Source: Ophiostoma sp. CBS 140.51
Lineage: Eukaryota; Ascomycota; Sordariomycetes; Ophiostomatales; Ophiostomataceae
Reading direction: 5' to 3'
NCBI GenBank assembly: GCA_029298735.1
Contig: JANSLP010000112.1
Span: 27,582 to 91,581, forward strand
Length of the DNA: 64,000 bases
The first letter of the stretch is position 1, and each line of letters starts with the position of its first letter. Below, piece by piece: positions 21,091 to 33,700 of this stretch. Position numbers and translations under genes: made by a program. The notes beneath the pieces are model-generated. The model saw only the letters and a program-made list of their open reading frames with translations, did no database searches and had not been told where the DNA came from.

Positions 21091-24000
21091 ACTTCAGTGT
21101 GTGTGCATCCCTTTTCGTCAGCACCATGGTCTGCAATAAAGAAAGGAGGGGACGAAGGCAGAACATAGTTCTGGCCACAAACCGTGGAGGACGTTGAAAA
21201 GTAAAAAAGGAAGCCTATATGGCAGTTCTTGGAAGAAAGGATCCCTTGTTTGAATGTTATCGGTTTTCTTCTTAAGGAACCGAAGCATTGGGGTCTATAA
21301 CACAGTTATTGCTATTGTTTTTACTTACATTCGTACTCATGGCCATAAGTGTTGCTTCGTGCAAAATCTTTGTGCCTGAGGTAACTTTTAGAAACAAATT
21401 TGATTTTAAATTATTATCGAAATAGCTTGGTCCTACTGTGAACTGATGTGGAAGTTAATTATCAGGCAAGTGTGCCCCTCCCACGTGTCATTCCCTTGCC
21501 GTCTTAGAGAGAAAGGGTGGGTGTTGCATTAGCATCGGGGGGTTTTGCGGCTGCCGTCTGTTTCTTTGCTTTTTGTGCTCACCTTGTGGATTCTGTTGGG
21601 GGCCGCCAAACAGTGCCTGTCCTTGTTGTGCATGTAGGATAGCTATCCCTACACCGATATCTACCTTGACTTCAGTCGAGAAACCCCCTGTAACGGAGTA
21701 AACAATGGAAATTTATTTTACATGAGACAGAAACTGTTCACCTTTAGGAGTATGTGCAACAACCAAAATATGATATTTGACATGTCAACTTGGAAGAGAG
21801 AATGGGATTTTTATTGAAGCAACTTTTATGGCATTTTATTTTAAATTCCTTTTCTGATATTAATTTTGAGTAATTTTTGTACAAAAATGTTTTCAATGAA
21901 AACAGACGGGCTTTCTGGCTTCTTTGAATTTTCTGGTTCTGTTCAATGTCTCACTCTTGATTCCTGCATTTGCATACTGTCATATTTTACACACTCTTTT
22001 TGAGCCTTTTCGCCTCGTCTGGTGACGTCGCCTGCATGCTGCACGGTGGCACGGGAGACGCACATTGATAGATAAGGAGTTTTTTTCAGGCTCTGTATGT
22101 GAATTGCTCTCCTTTTCTACTTTGTGTGCATCGTGACACATGGATTTCACATGGCAATTCCTCGTTTGAAGAAAATACGACTGGACAATAAAACGCGGCA
22201 GCAATCACAACGACAAGGTCATCAAGCAAAAGTGAGACGAATAAAGGACATACAGACACACACGTACAAAGTACAGTCCGATCTGAGTTGTCATATTTTC
22301 TGTCCAGGTCTTTTCGCTTTTCGGCCGCCGGCCAGAAGTCAGCATTGTGCTTGTATTTTTTTTTGTTGGATCTGCGGCAAGGACAGGGTAAGGAAGGCCG
22401 TGGAGAAGGCAAATACTTTTTTGCATGTACTGTCTTGCAACAGCCCCTTCATCATTGGTTTTATGCTGTCTTTAATTTTCCAGCCTTGAGCTTCTTTGCT
22501 CGTGTCTCTTTGATCTTCTTGCTTGCTCTTTTGGGCTTCCGTTCCATTGTTCAGGAATGCGCCTGTGGAATTGGGGCGTGATAAAACGGTATATATGAAA
22601 CTAACATGTTCCCGAATCTCATGAGAAAAGCAATACACATCGAATGAGGTGGTTCGAGGTCAACTGTGGCCCCAAGCCAACAAGAAGAAAAGGAACCAGG
22701 ATTCAGACCATGCTTGCTTCTAGTGTTACGCAGAAAAATGTAAGACACAATTCTCCGAGGGGACGCAAAGATGCTCTTGTGTGGCAGGACGTGCAGCAAG
22801 CAAAAAGCCAGAAAGAGACACTGGCAGAAACAGACGCAGATACAGACACTGGAAAGAAAGTTGTCGAGACTATGTTTCGATACTCTGTCAGCTTGTCTCT
22901 TTTTGTTTGGCCCCGATTTTTCAAGACTTGCCGCCGTTGCCGTCGCGGCATCGGGTTGCACACCATCACGATGTCCACTTTGCCCTTTTGCCCTTTCCCT
23001 TGCCATTCTCTTTATGCAATGCAGCTTGACGAGAAAAGGGAGCTATGCCGAATAAGGGACCAACAGAGATTCGAGACTTTTCTCAAATTTCACGATAACA
23101 TTTGAATGAAATGCGTGACAGAAAAAAAAAGAAGAAAGCCAATGGCGTTCCCAATGGCAGGGTTAACAGCCAGGGACGGAGACAGGGGCAGGGGGGCAAG
23201 GAACCATCTTCCTTAAGCTCCCATATCCGGGTTGGGCCTTTCCCGCGTGTGCTGCCTGGCAAGAAGCTTGTGTGTTGATTGATTCTGTTCGGTTTTTGTT
23301 CCAAGACAATCGTGGACAGGGCGGGATTGGACTGGTCGGGTTCCATTGAGAAAATGCATGGTGACCTGGCAGTGGCCCAAGCTTTCAACGACGACCCAAC
23401 GAACGATCGGTAGGTGTTGTGCCTTTCATGCAGCACGATAGCGCATGTTGGATGCTCGATATCGGCGTTCAGTTTCTTTTTCTCCTGCCCTGTGCTGATG
23501 TGCCTGCCTCAATTTCGCTGGCTTGGTGGTTGCTGGTTGCTGACCACCTTTTGCTTCTGCAAGAAGACGCCAGTAAGAAAAGGCAAGGCAAAGTGCAACT
23601 CTGTAATTCTCTTTCACAGTCGCATTGTGACCTTTTCTGTCGGATACTGCCAGAAGACGGTCCTGGATGCCGATCGTCGGGTCGCAGCGAACGAGTCTCG
23701 ATGAAAAATTTTCACAATATTTCTCGTTTATTTCCCTCATTGTGGTCAAGATCCAGACCTTTTTTGCAGGTCCATCGGAGTTTGATGGTGTGCCTTAAGA
23801 AAGTCAACAAAACGAAGCAGAAGACAAAAGTCCTTTTCTCTGTCCATTTGAAGATGTCTGCATCACCATGCAAGAAAGTGAGACAAGGCTTAGGGTGGGA
23901 CTTCCCAAATGCCCAGCTGAGAAGCAGCGGTGACGAGGAAGAAGGAAAGAAAAAGCCAGCCCCTGCTCCGTTGACCTGCATGTTGTCCTCAACAAGTGAG

Positions 24001-27000
24001 CTGTGTCTTCGGTGGGCTGACGGCGAGAAAAAAGAAAATATAAGAAAACAAAGAGCAATCATACATGAGAGCTGCAAGGATAATTCTTTTTTTAATAAAA
24101 AAAAAGAAGGGAAGGGAGAAAAAGAGAGAGAGAAAGAGAGATTGCCGGCATGGCAAATCAATTTGAGAAAGTTCACTGATCCAGCCTCACTGAGGCTGCA
24201 GAATGAGGAAACACAAACTGACGATCTTCGGAGACAGGTCCTCAGACCGGTCGGTGAGTCTTGTGGCGTATGTTGTACAGTCCAATTTTGCAGACGGTTT
24301 GCAGATGTCTACCCATTGCAGCAGAAAGACCGCTCACTCCCTGGGAAAAGGTGAAAACAGAAGTCCTAGCCGACCATCCAATGTGTACAGCCTTGCCCAG
24401 TCAGTCAGTTTGTTAATAGGCCACAAACAACAGAGCAGTGTGAGAGCACAGAGTCACCATTGGCACTCGCCAAGGCTGATATTGACTGGGCGTAAAAATA
24501 GAAAAGGGGTCCCACAGCACAAGTCAACGACTCAATCGATAAGGTGTGGGTATGAGTCTGAAAAGACAAGGGTAGGAGACAATGGACTGGACGATGCGCC
24601 GATGGACGGGGGCTGGCGAATCGTGCGAGAGGGCGTTTTGTCTGGGCCATCAGCCGAAACGAACGCCTCTGTGCGTATGTGTGCGAACGGGATAGGAGGA
24701 TCAGAGGGGGGCGAGATGTGAGTTTGTTGGGTGCTGTTTGGCTCAGCTTGGTCAACAAATAAGGAGACAAGCTGAGATCATTGGTCAACACCTGCTGACC
24801 GGCAAGAGATGCACGAAATTGGGCAACTTGGAGGTCGAGAGGGTATTGGATGGAAAAGGCTCCCAGGGGTTGTAGGGGCATCACATGCTCTTGTTTTTGT
24901 TTGCTGGATGTGTTTTCTTTTGCAGCCGTTTCTGTCTGGACACTTTCAGTCAGATATATCGACTGTTTTTGAATATCGGTCCATGCCGAAAGCCGAGGGC
25001 TGAGACCATTGTTGATCTTGAATAGGGGTAAGGGTCTCGATCAAAAGACGGAAGACAAGCTGCAGGGACACAAAAATTGGTTAGCTTTCCGGCCACAAAA
25101 TAAAAAGAAAACAAACAGAGCAAGATAATTCTGAAGGAGACAAATACTGAATGAGAAGAATACCGAGTCGTACCCCGTAGAGCGGTCAATGTCTGTGCCA
25201 CTTACAAGGGTCTCAGCTTATTTCAGGATCAAACAGGAACCACATCCATGGATGGTGACTAAGAGGGTGTACATCGTGAATTGAAGAACGAAAAGGCTGC
25301 ACGAACAAAATGTGAAAAAAGATTCTACCTGACGAGAAAGGGGGCAACCTGTAAGTGGGAGGAGGTCAGGTCGTGCCTTCCCTACTCCAGCATTCGCAGC
25401 TTCGTTCGCTCCTTCTTCGTTTTGATCACACTTCATTCAAAGCTCACACGACGGGGTACTCGCACATAGGGCCGTCTATCAGAACATCGGAAGGAGCCGA
25501 CCCTTGCTTCTTGCCTTCCCAGCTGGCTCTTTCCCTACGCTGTCTTCCATTTCGTTGAAATAAAATAAAATAAAAACGCCCTTACGTCACGATGTACAAG
25601 GTACTTTGCAGGACAGAAAGTGGTTGCTTGCCATTGGCTGGAGGGCAGGTGGGTGTGAGACCTTGGAGCAATAAAAACGTCCAAGAAACTGGTAAGAATA
25701 AGGTAAAAGCAATTCAATTACGCACAACCCAAGGCCGCCCAAGACCAGGCTCTCTCAAGAAAAGTACAAACCAATAAGGGGTGGGTCGCCTGAAAAGAAG
25801 CCGATCATACAGCTAGAGCTACGTGCATCAAAGAAAGATTGCAGAGACGGAACGAGGCCGGGAGGGTGGTGGTGAACTTTCTGGACTAGTCGCTTTGACA
25901 TTGAGGGAAGGCGCTGATGTCTATGGCCCCGCTTTTTCTACTCACGCGGGCATTTATTTTTCTTTCCAGGTAAAAATAACAACGGACTATTCAACGAAGG
26001 GAAAGACATCAAAGGGGCCCCAGAGCCAATGGCCAACAAGGCAAAGTCTAGTGTGCACCAAGAAGCAGAAACCGTTGAATACGGCGCGCCGGAAGTCGTT
26101 CGCAAAGGACGGCACAGACCTCACAAGGACTACATCCACTTCTTTTGAGCACAGGAACGACGTACAAAGTGGGCTACTTGCCTTCCTTTGGACAACATCA
26201 GCGAAAAAGGTGCAAAAAAGCCGAAAGCCACCAACAGCGAGAGGGAAGGAGGGGCGCCTGCTGAAGCGGAGGAGGAAGGAACGCAGATGCGTCTGCTCAG
26301 TATTGCTTGTTGCTTCTCGTCTGGATCCTGCCTGCCGTGCATGTCGCAAGGCGCCGTGAGAAGGGAAAGAGCGGCCGTCTTGTCGTGAGAGATGAGGAAG
26401 GAGGGTGAGGGCAACTGCATCATCATGTAGCATTAGGAAGGAACGAATGTGCAAGATACAGAGCACGTCGTGCTTCGTTCTTGCTCTTTTACTGTGTACG
26501 CACCCTATTTTTCTACTCTGAGCACGTACTTTTGTTTTCTATTTCGACGGCAAGCCATTCATGGAGCTCCAAGTAGTGCAGAAATTCTCGAGGTTCACGT
26601 GGCTCGAAATGGCGGACATCATTTCTGGGCCTGTCTCCGCCGCCGGCACTCTCATTTCTTAATTGTCTGTGCATCGTGCGTACGGTGGACAGAAGCAGCA
26701 GTTGTGATCGGTGGGACACTAACGAGCAGTTGCCTCGCTGCGTGACGAGCGCTCCTGCCTCCTTGATGCGGGCTCTTCTTTCCTATTTACGACATGCTCT
26801 TGGCTCGTCGATCCCACGGGCGGCCGTGGTTTCCTGTTCCATGATGGCACCTTTCTCTTGTCCTTGACCAATGACGCAAGCCAATTGAGGAAAGAGGTGG
26901 ACGATTCCACATAATTGGAAAGCTATCACGCTGCCAGGTCCCTCATAAATTTGAATATCAATATCGCAAACGAACAGAGGAGAAAAAAGGAAGCAAGAGA

Positions 27001-30000
27001 AACCCAATCTCGTTATGATCTCTCGTTCCTTCTCTGCCGCTCCTGCCCCTGCTAGCGCGCGCCTTGTGCCCTATTTTTGGTCTCACGACGACTCTGATTC
27101 GCTGCTTGTCCATCGCTCTTTCTCTCTTTCTCGAGCTTTGCCCTCGAACCATCGAGATTCTCTGCCTTCTCTGCTCCTGCCCCTGGGACGCAGTGAGATG
27201 CATTCATACGGAGAGCTCCCGTATTACTATGCCGCCCTCTCTTGCGGTCTCTCACGCCTTCACATTCATTTTGCCGCCTTCGCCTCCCGTTTTCTTTCGT
27301 TTCTTGTGGCCAGTCTCTCTCCTTGTCGGGCTATCCGCCTTTCATCTTTCATTCTGCATTTTCGTCGCCCCTTCCTTTCTAGTCTTCTTTTGACCTGTCA
27401 TGTCGGGTACTCGTTTTTGGGTCTCTTGTGTTCTCTACTTTGTGCTCCTTTTTTGGTTCTTGGTTGATGTAATATTGTTCCCTTTCTGGTTCCCTGTTTG
27501 AAACCGGATTTCTCTTTCGATATTTATTGGTTTCTCCTTTATTTCCTTCTCCCCATTCTCCCTCTACACCTTTGCTCTTTCCTGTCGCTTCAATGCCTTT
27601 CATTCCTTCCCCTTGGTACTTTCTTTCTTCTTCCCATCGCTCCTTCTTCTTCATTTTCTCAAACCAACAGGTACCAATCTACAAACTAACCGATCGGGTT
27701 AGCGCGGCCTCGGAGCTGGTCTCATGACCTCCTAAGCGTCGAAAAGAAAATAAGAAAGAAAAAAGAAAAAAATAGGGGACGACAAAAAGGAAGTGAAAGA
27801 GAGAAAAGAAAAGCATACCGAAGAGGGAAAGAGCCAAGGGTATTGTAAAGTCAGCGTCCCTAAATACAGCGAGATATACAGAACGGCAAGTACCCTTCCA
27901 ATGGCGTTGATGCTGCCGTCGCCGTATCCTCCTATTCGCGTATGTCGTAGCAGCGAGAGAAAGAGCATTTGAGAAGTGCACTTGAAAAGCATTTTTTCTG
28001 CAAGGCAAGGTTCAGTGCCGTCCATCAGATGCAGTCATTGGACAGGGACATGGGAGGAAGAGGAGGGGTGTGGTTGGATGTAACTCCCCCTGCTGCATGT
28101 GAACATAAAAATACCCCTCCTTAGATGATGAGCGACGCTCGCGACGTTCTCGCAGCGAGAAAAAAAGAGAGCATCTTCTGCCTGTTCCATTTTGCCTCAT
28201 CGTGGTGGTGGGTGAGCTGCCTCGTTTTCTGGTTCATGCGTTGATCTCTGATCTGTGCCTGCTGCGCTGTTCGTTTGCTCTTTCCCTCCGCTAGTTTGAG
28301 TTCTGTCCCACCTCCTTCCACATTCTTCATCTCTGTCCACCGTCTTCACCTCGCTCCCTCATTTACGTAGCTTCCTCGATAGGTCACACAAACGGAGGTC
28401 ATTACCCCTTCTTGCCGTCGTCTGTCTGAGTGTCTTTCGGCAATGCTAGCTGTAACTGTCGCTGGAGCGTCCCTTTTTAGTGCGTGCATTTCAACCTCTC
28501 ATTACCACCTCACAACCACTCTCAGTGCTTCTATTTTCGATACGAAGTCCCTCCCTCAACGTCAAACCCCTCCTCAAAAGGGCACTCAAAGAATGCCAGC
28601 CAACCACCGTTAAATTGATCGACTCTGCTCCGGCACCACGTCCCCGTTTCGCTCAGTGTCTCTTCTACCCCCGATCTTGAAAACGGGGGTGGTGTGGACT
28701 CGGTGTACGTTTGAATGAGAGGTATTACGGGGTTCTCGAAGAAAATGGTCAAGTGAGGTCTATCTCCTGTCATTATTTCCATTTCGTTCCCCACGGGCAT
28801 CATCGATCACACTGATGACACCGGTGGGCCTGGTCCTTTTTTGGGAATCGTGGTATTTTCCGTCCAGTTGAGGTTTGCTTGAGAGAATAAACAAAAAACG
28901 ATACGTCGGTTTTCAGGAGCTTTCAGTGTCTTTTGCTCTCATCGTGGTGCTCAGGAGATTCTAGGTGTACCAAAAGACGTCTTCCGCTTAGAGGCCGTGT
29001 GACGTCGGCGCCCCACTGTCCCTCTCTTTTCTTTTTCTTGTTCATCCAGCCTTCTCCAGGCATTCTCGCTTCACCTGACCCAGGACATGAGATAATAGCC
29101 AGGCAAATCAATGAAAGACACGGTGTGGAATTGGCGAGGCAGATGGGAGCTTCTTACAGCTTGCCGGCCGCTGTTTTTCTCCCTTGCGCCTCGAGCAAAT
29201 AAAGAACTGGAAACAATGGTCGAACATACAACAAAAATCTCCTTGACTGGCCAGTAAGCCTTGTGGCAGTCACTACATTTGCTGCATTTTCTGTCATGTC
29301 GAACTCTCGCCATATTTACTTGATTTATTTAGGCATTTTATTTTATTGCTTGCCCTACTCAATCAGCCCCCTGTCCCTGCAGTATGCATACGAGGGTCTG
29401 CACTTTCCAGTTTTTTCTTATTTTTTTCGCTTCTCTTTCCCTTTCTATTTTCCTATTGTTCGCTATGAAGGAACGGAGCACCCTTCAAGCTCCGATGGTT
29501 CTTGCATTTTCAATATTTCACTTTTTTGGTTGAGGATCGTCATGTACGACAGAGTGCTTCTTGATGCCTGATCATCAACTAGGATACTATGTTGTATGTA
29601 TGTATATCTTTGCGTGAATGCGCCCGTACGACGTACAGATGCACCAGGTCACCCCTCGATACATATTTTCTCACTCTTCCGCCACCCCGTCTTGGGCCGC
29701 CCCTCCGGGATCGCAGGACCGGGACGCTCAGCAGATCAGAAATAAGAAGGCAAAAGGCGGCATGATGGACAGATGGCAAATTCAACAAAAAAAGAGGCAG
29801 AAATAGCCAAAAGGGGTCAGTCAGTCGCACACGCAAAGAGAATCAAAGATCCCTAAAATTCTGCAGGACCAACATGTAGATTCGGTTTGCAAGCAAGACT
29901 GAGAATGAGAGCCGATGCTGTCCTGCATACTGGAAGGAGGTCGACTTCTACTCGGATGCCGGTGCTTGCTTTCTTAGCGCGTGGCCCGTCTCGAAAAGAG

Positions 30001-30753
30001 GCACATGATTCTTCAAAAAAAGAAAGAGCCCACCCTCTTGGCTGGCAATCCCCACTTCGGCATGTACCTTTTTCTACAAAGTACGTGCATCGAAGCTCTT
30101 TGGACTTGCAAAACGGAAGCTGCATCACGATGGTATTTGCATTTGCATACAAGACACCTCCTTTCAGTACATACGACATACGGAAGGCAGGAACGACTGG
30201 TAGCCATTGATTGCCAACTGCCTCGCGCGGCTCGCGACTTCCCATTGTAGTAGCCGCCGTTGCTCTTTCTGTTCATGAACCCCTATTTCTATTGTTTATT
30301 CTCGCCAGATCGAAAAAAGAAACGTGTTGTCAAACTTCATTAACGTCTCAAAATGCTTCATAATTACATCTATCGTCTGTAAATCATCTCCCCCATCGGG
30401 ACGTTTGCAATTCGCCACACCTTTCTTCGTACTTGTGTATTCACACACCCTCTCTTTCCTCAACGGAGCTCTCTTGCCGTCTTGGTCTTGACAATAGCTC
30501 CTTCCTCAAATTTCATTTATGTACTTTCTACTCCATATCCAGCCCGGTAAGGGGGAAAAGCAAACGGCAACCCTCCGGACCTCTCACTCCTGCCCCCCCT
30601 TTTCTGCCTTTGTTTGCCACATGATGCCAGAGCCTTGTCGTGCCATCATCGCAGGACCAGGGTTTCTCTCGTCTTCGCGCCTTCTCCAATGACCTCTTCT
30701 CTCTTTCCCACGATCGAGCCTCCTCTCCCCTCTTTTTCCTGTTGTAGACTATG
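21091..30753. other. Gene desert downstream of ODC (about 9.7 kb)
   Basis: No frame here shows a recognisable family, sustained GC3 codon bias like the neighbours, or exon chains. The largest frames (for example 23419-24354) are low-complexity translations. The stretch 21180-22000 is AT-rich and contains adjacent palindromes. Purine and pyrimidine tracts alternate, with a clear strand switch near 27.7 kb. No transposase, reverse transcriptase, terminal repeat, 5S rRNA or complete tRNA was found by eye. Long non-coding RNAs or decayed repeats remain possible. Confidence 0.5.
21873..21903. repeat. Two adjacent palindromes in AT-rich DNA
   Basis: Bases 21873-21888 form a perfect 16-nt palindrome (ATTTTTGTACAAAAAT). 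It is followed immediately by a perfect 6-bp hairpin, 21889-21903 (GTTTTC, loop AAT, GAAAAC). They lie about 780 bp beyond the ODC stop codon. No function is assigned. Confidence 0.8.
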
Positions 30754-33700
30754 CTTGCAACTCAACAGACTTTCTTCAACTTTTTGATCGCTCTACATCA
30801 TCAAGAACAATATTGAGGTCGACCGCTCCTGAACTACTCTGAACCCATTCCAAACCATCACGTCACAGTGTCGCCCAAAATAAAACGGGACCAGGCTGCA
30901 ATACAGGTCAGCTCCTTCCTTCCCAACCGCTCTCTTTGACTCTCACCTGCCTAGCACCTGCTTCTTCTCTCCATCGCTCCTGCCGTGTGCTGTCATCGTG
31001 TCTTACCTTTTTAGGCGCACCCCTTTTTCATTGTGTTCCCATTTTTTAAACTTCACCTTGCACCTTCTCTCTTTGCTTCTTAATTTTTGATTCTCTCAAT
31101 TCTGAAAACAAGACACAACTCTTCTCACTTCTGTCTACCAACTCTCGCGAACACGATAATCACGTCTGACACCAGAGCCCCGTGAACAACACACATTGTT
31201 GCCCTGCCTCGTTTTGATCTTCCGTTCCTCTCCCCTTTGTCAATCCTCAGCCCCCATTTGTTGCCTCTCATCACTCTCTCCATTTTTCTCCTCACGTGTC
31301 GCCTTATGGTCCTTAATATACCACCAGCACCACCCTCTCGCCCTCTCACTCCGCTTACCACAAAGTTCGTCATCATCTTGCTTTTCTTTCTTAAAATCAA
31401 CCCAAATCCAGCCCTCAACCCACCTTTCACTGACAGGAGCCTATATTCGGATTCAGGCCGCTTCCCTACTTTTTGCCCCCATTCCTACCGCTGATCTGCG
31501 GCTACAGGATACAGTTTTATATCTATCTATTTTCTGCTTCCTCTCCTGAGCTCCCGTCCTATTATTTTCGACCTTCGACTCGACCCCTTGGCCAGCCGCT
31601 TTCAGCCTCGTTATCTCGAGTAACCCACGAACCCACATTCGATCCCAGCAGCCTTCTCTTTCACGTCAATTCGTCCTTCCAGAGCGAAACCTCCTCCACC
31701 TTACACCAAGCTTACTCGACCCGTCACACCTAGTAAGTATATTTTCTCTAGACTGTTTCAATACCCTTTTCAAGCGACGTCATTGTCGCTATTGGGACCC
31801 TTCTTTCCCAGCCCTTCCCCAATCTCGCTATCACTATCGGTATCGTCCTATCCTCCTCACAATCCCCTGCCGCTAGCGAGAGCTCGGCTGGCCTGTTGTT
31901 TCGTTGAGACGCACACGCGCGCTCATATACACACCTCCACCCCCTTGCAACCCAACAAGGCACGGCATTGGCAGGCGGAAAACCATACCTGAGAGGACAA
32001 CAGGCAGGAGACAACAGACTGGATGGAGGACAAGGAGCGGCAAGTGACGCTGCATGCACGCGGTTGGAAAGACTCACATCGCTCCACCGTGACGGCTGCC
32101 TGTCGCCGGTTGGTCCCGCCGTGACTGTCTTGTGCTCTCTTGGGCGTCTTTCATGTGGAACGTGGTGCTGTCGTTGTCCCTCTCCTCTCTTGTCTTTTTC
32201 TCCCCACTCCTTTCGCCATGCTGTCGATGCACACCTCGCTCTCACCAGTCATTTCTTTCCCTTTCTTTCTTTTCCCTTCCCATCTCTTGCACTCCTTCCA
32301 ACGTCCACCGTTGACCTCATGGTGCCGGCTGTGGTGGATTCGACTGGCGCTTTTTTTATGGAGCTTGGGCAAGGCACGAGGGACCTGCGCCTGCTGCCCA
32401 CCCAGCCATCATCCTGGTTGATCCGCCGCCTGGCGCAGGCGACCTGGGCAATTGAGCATGCCGGGTTGTGCGCTAGTGCGCTGCGTAATCCACTCCGAGC
32501 TTGGTCGTCCCCGCCGCCAACAGGGGTCACCCGCACCGGTCGTTCTCAAAGACGTTGCTGCCCGTCCTCGTTTTGTCCGTCATTTCCCCCCGTTTTGCGT
32601 TTTGTATCTGTTACCACTGGAGAACTGGCAGTCAATCTAGCGCTGGGCTGGGCATGGCCGCTTGGGAGGCGACCTGCCTGACCAGAACTGAAACCTGGGT
32701 TGGCTGCATGACACTTTGGGGATCGCTCCTGCCTTTCTCCGTGCCCAGCGTGCCTGGCAGAGCAAGCGCCACCAACTTTTCCTGCTCTCTTGGGACATTG
32801 GGACGACACAGGCACACACTCAGAGCCGGAGGGCAAGTGCCAGTACACGGAGAGACGGGGTACGGAGTATTACGTGCCCAAGTCACTATCACTCGCATCC
32901 GCCGTCCCTTCCTGCTCGCCCGGCACGGTGGCCCTTCGCTCCTTCCCTCCTTTGCCTTTGATGTCTCCACCGTGTTGGACGCCGTTCGAGCTTGTCTTCC
33001 TGACCATTCTGGCCGTTCTTCTGTCTTGTGTCTACTGCTACTTCGTCCTTTCATCCCGTCTTGCCCTTGCTGCCACGCGCTCTTTGCCTCCACGAGGCCC
33101 GGAGGGGGCGGCGTTTGCAAGCGCCCCCCCAGGTGTACTTGTAAAGTTGTACCCCTCCATAGCAAACCCCTCAGATCACATTAGCCCAGTGATTTTGGGG
33201 TCGCTGTATTCGTGCGGCGTATGGTAGCCAGTGCTTGTTAGCCTATTAGACGCCTGATGGGATTGGCTGGCGCTACTGCCTTTTCTGTTCTTTTGCTCTT
33301 TCCCTAGCAGAGAGCAGCCGCCACACCCATCCCATCGCCCTTTCCCTCTTTTTCCTCCTGTCCCCACTCATCGTCAATTCAGCATCCACTTTTTTTCTTG
33401 AGCGTCCCCAGCTGTTTTTTGCCTTTTCTTTTCTTCTCTCCCCTTCTTCCCTCTCGCTCCGACTTGTTGCCATCGTGCCTTTCACCTTTTGCTCACATAC
33501 TGTATCTTACAGAATCCCAAACCGCCACAGGCACGAGCGTCATTTTGCCAGTACACGAAACCAACCAGTACGTTGAAGAGTCAAACGTCAGTTTGCCCCC
33601 TCTGCCTGGGTCGTTCCTGCCCCTCGACTCGCACCTTTCCCAACAGCACAACGACAGCTTGCCCTGGTGTTGCCCTTGTTGTCCCATCTCTCTGCCCCAT

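Noticed and set aside
23419..24354. A 311-residue open frame in the gene desert
   Set aside because: Low-complexity C-terminus (Lys/Glu from A/G tracts), codon use unlike the neighbours, no family resemblance.
27685..27740. Possible elongator tRNA-Met (TTAGCGC...CTCATGA)
   Set aside because: No T-arm box (GTTCRANNC) follows within 200 bp on the same strand, and the acceptor arms do not pair; at most a fragment or coincidence.
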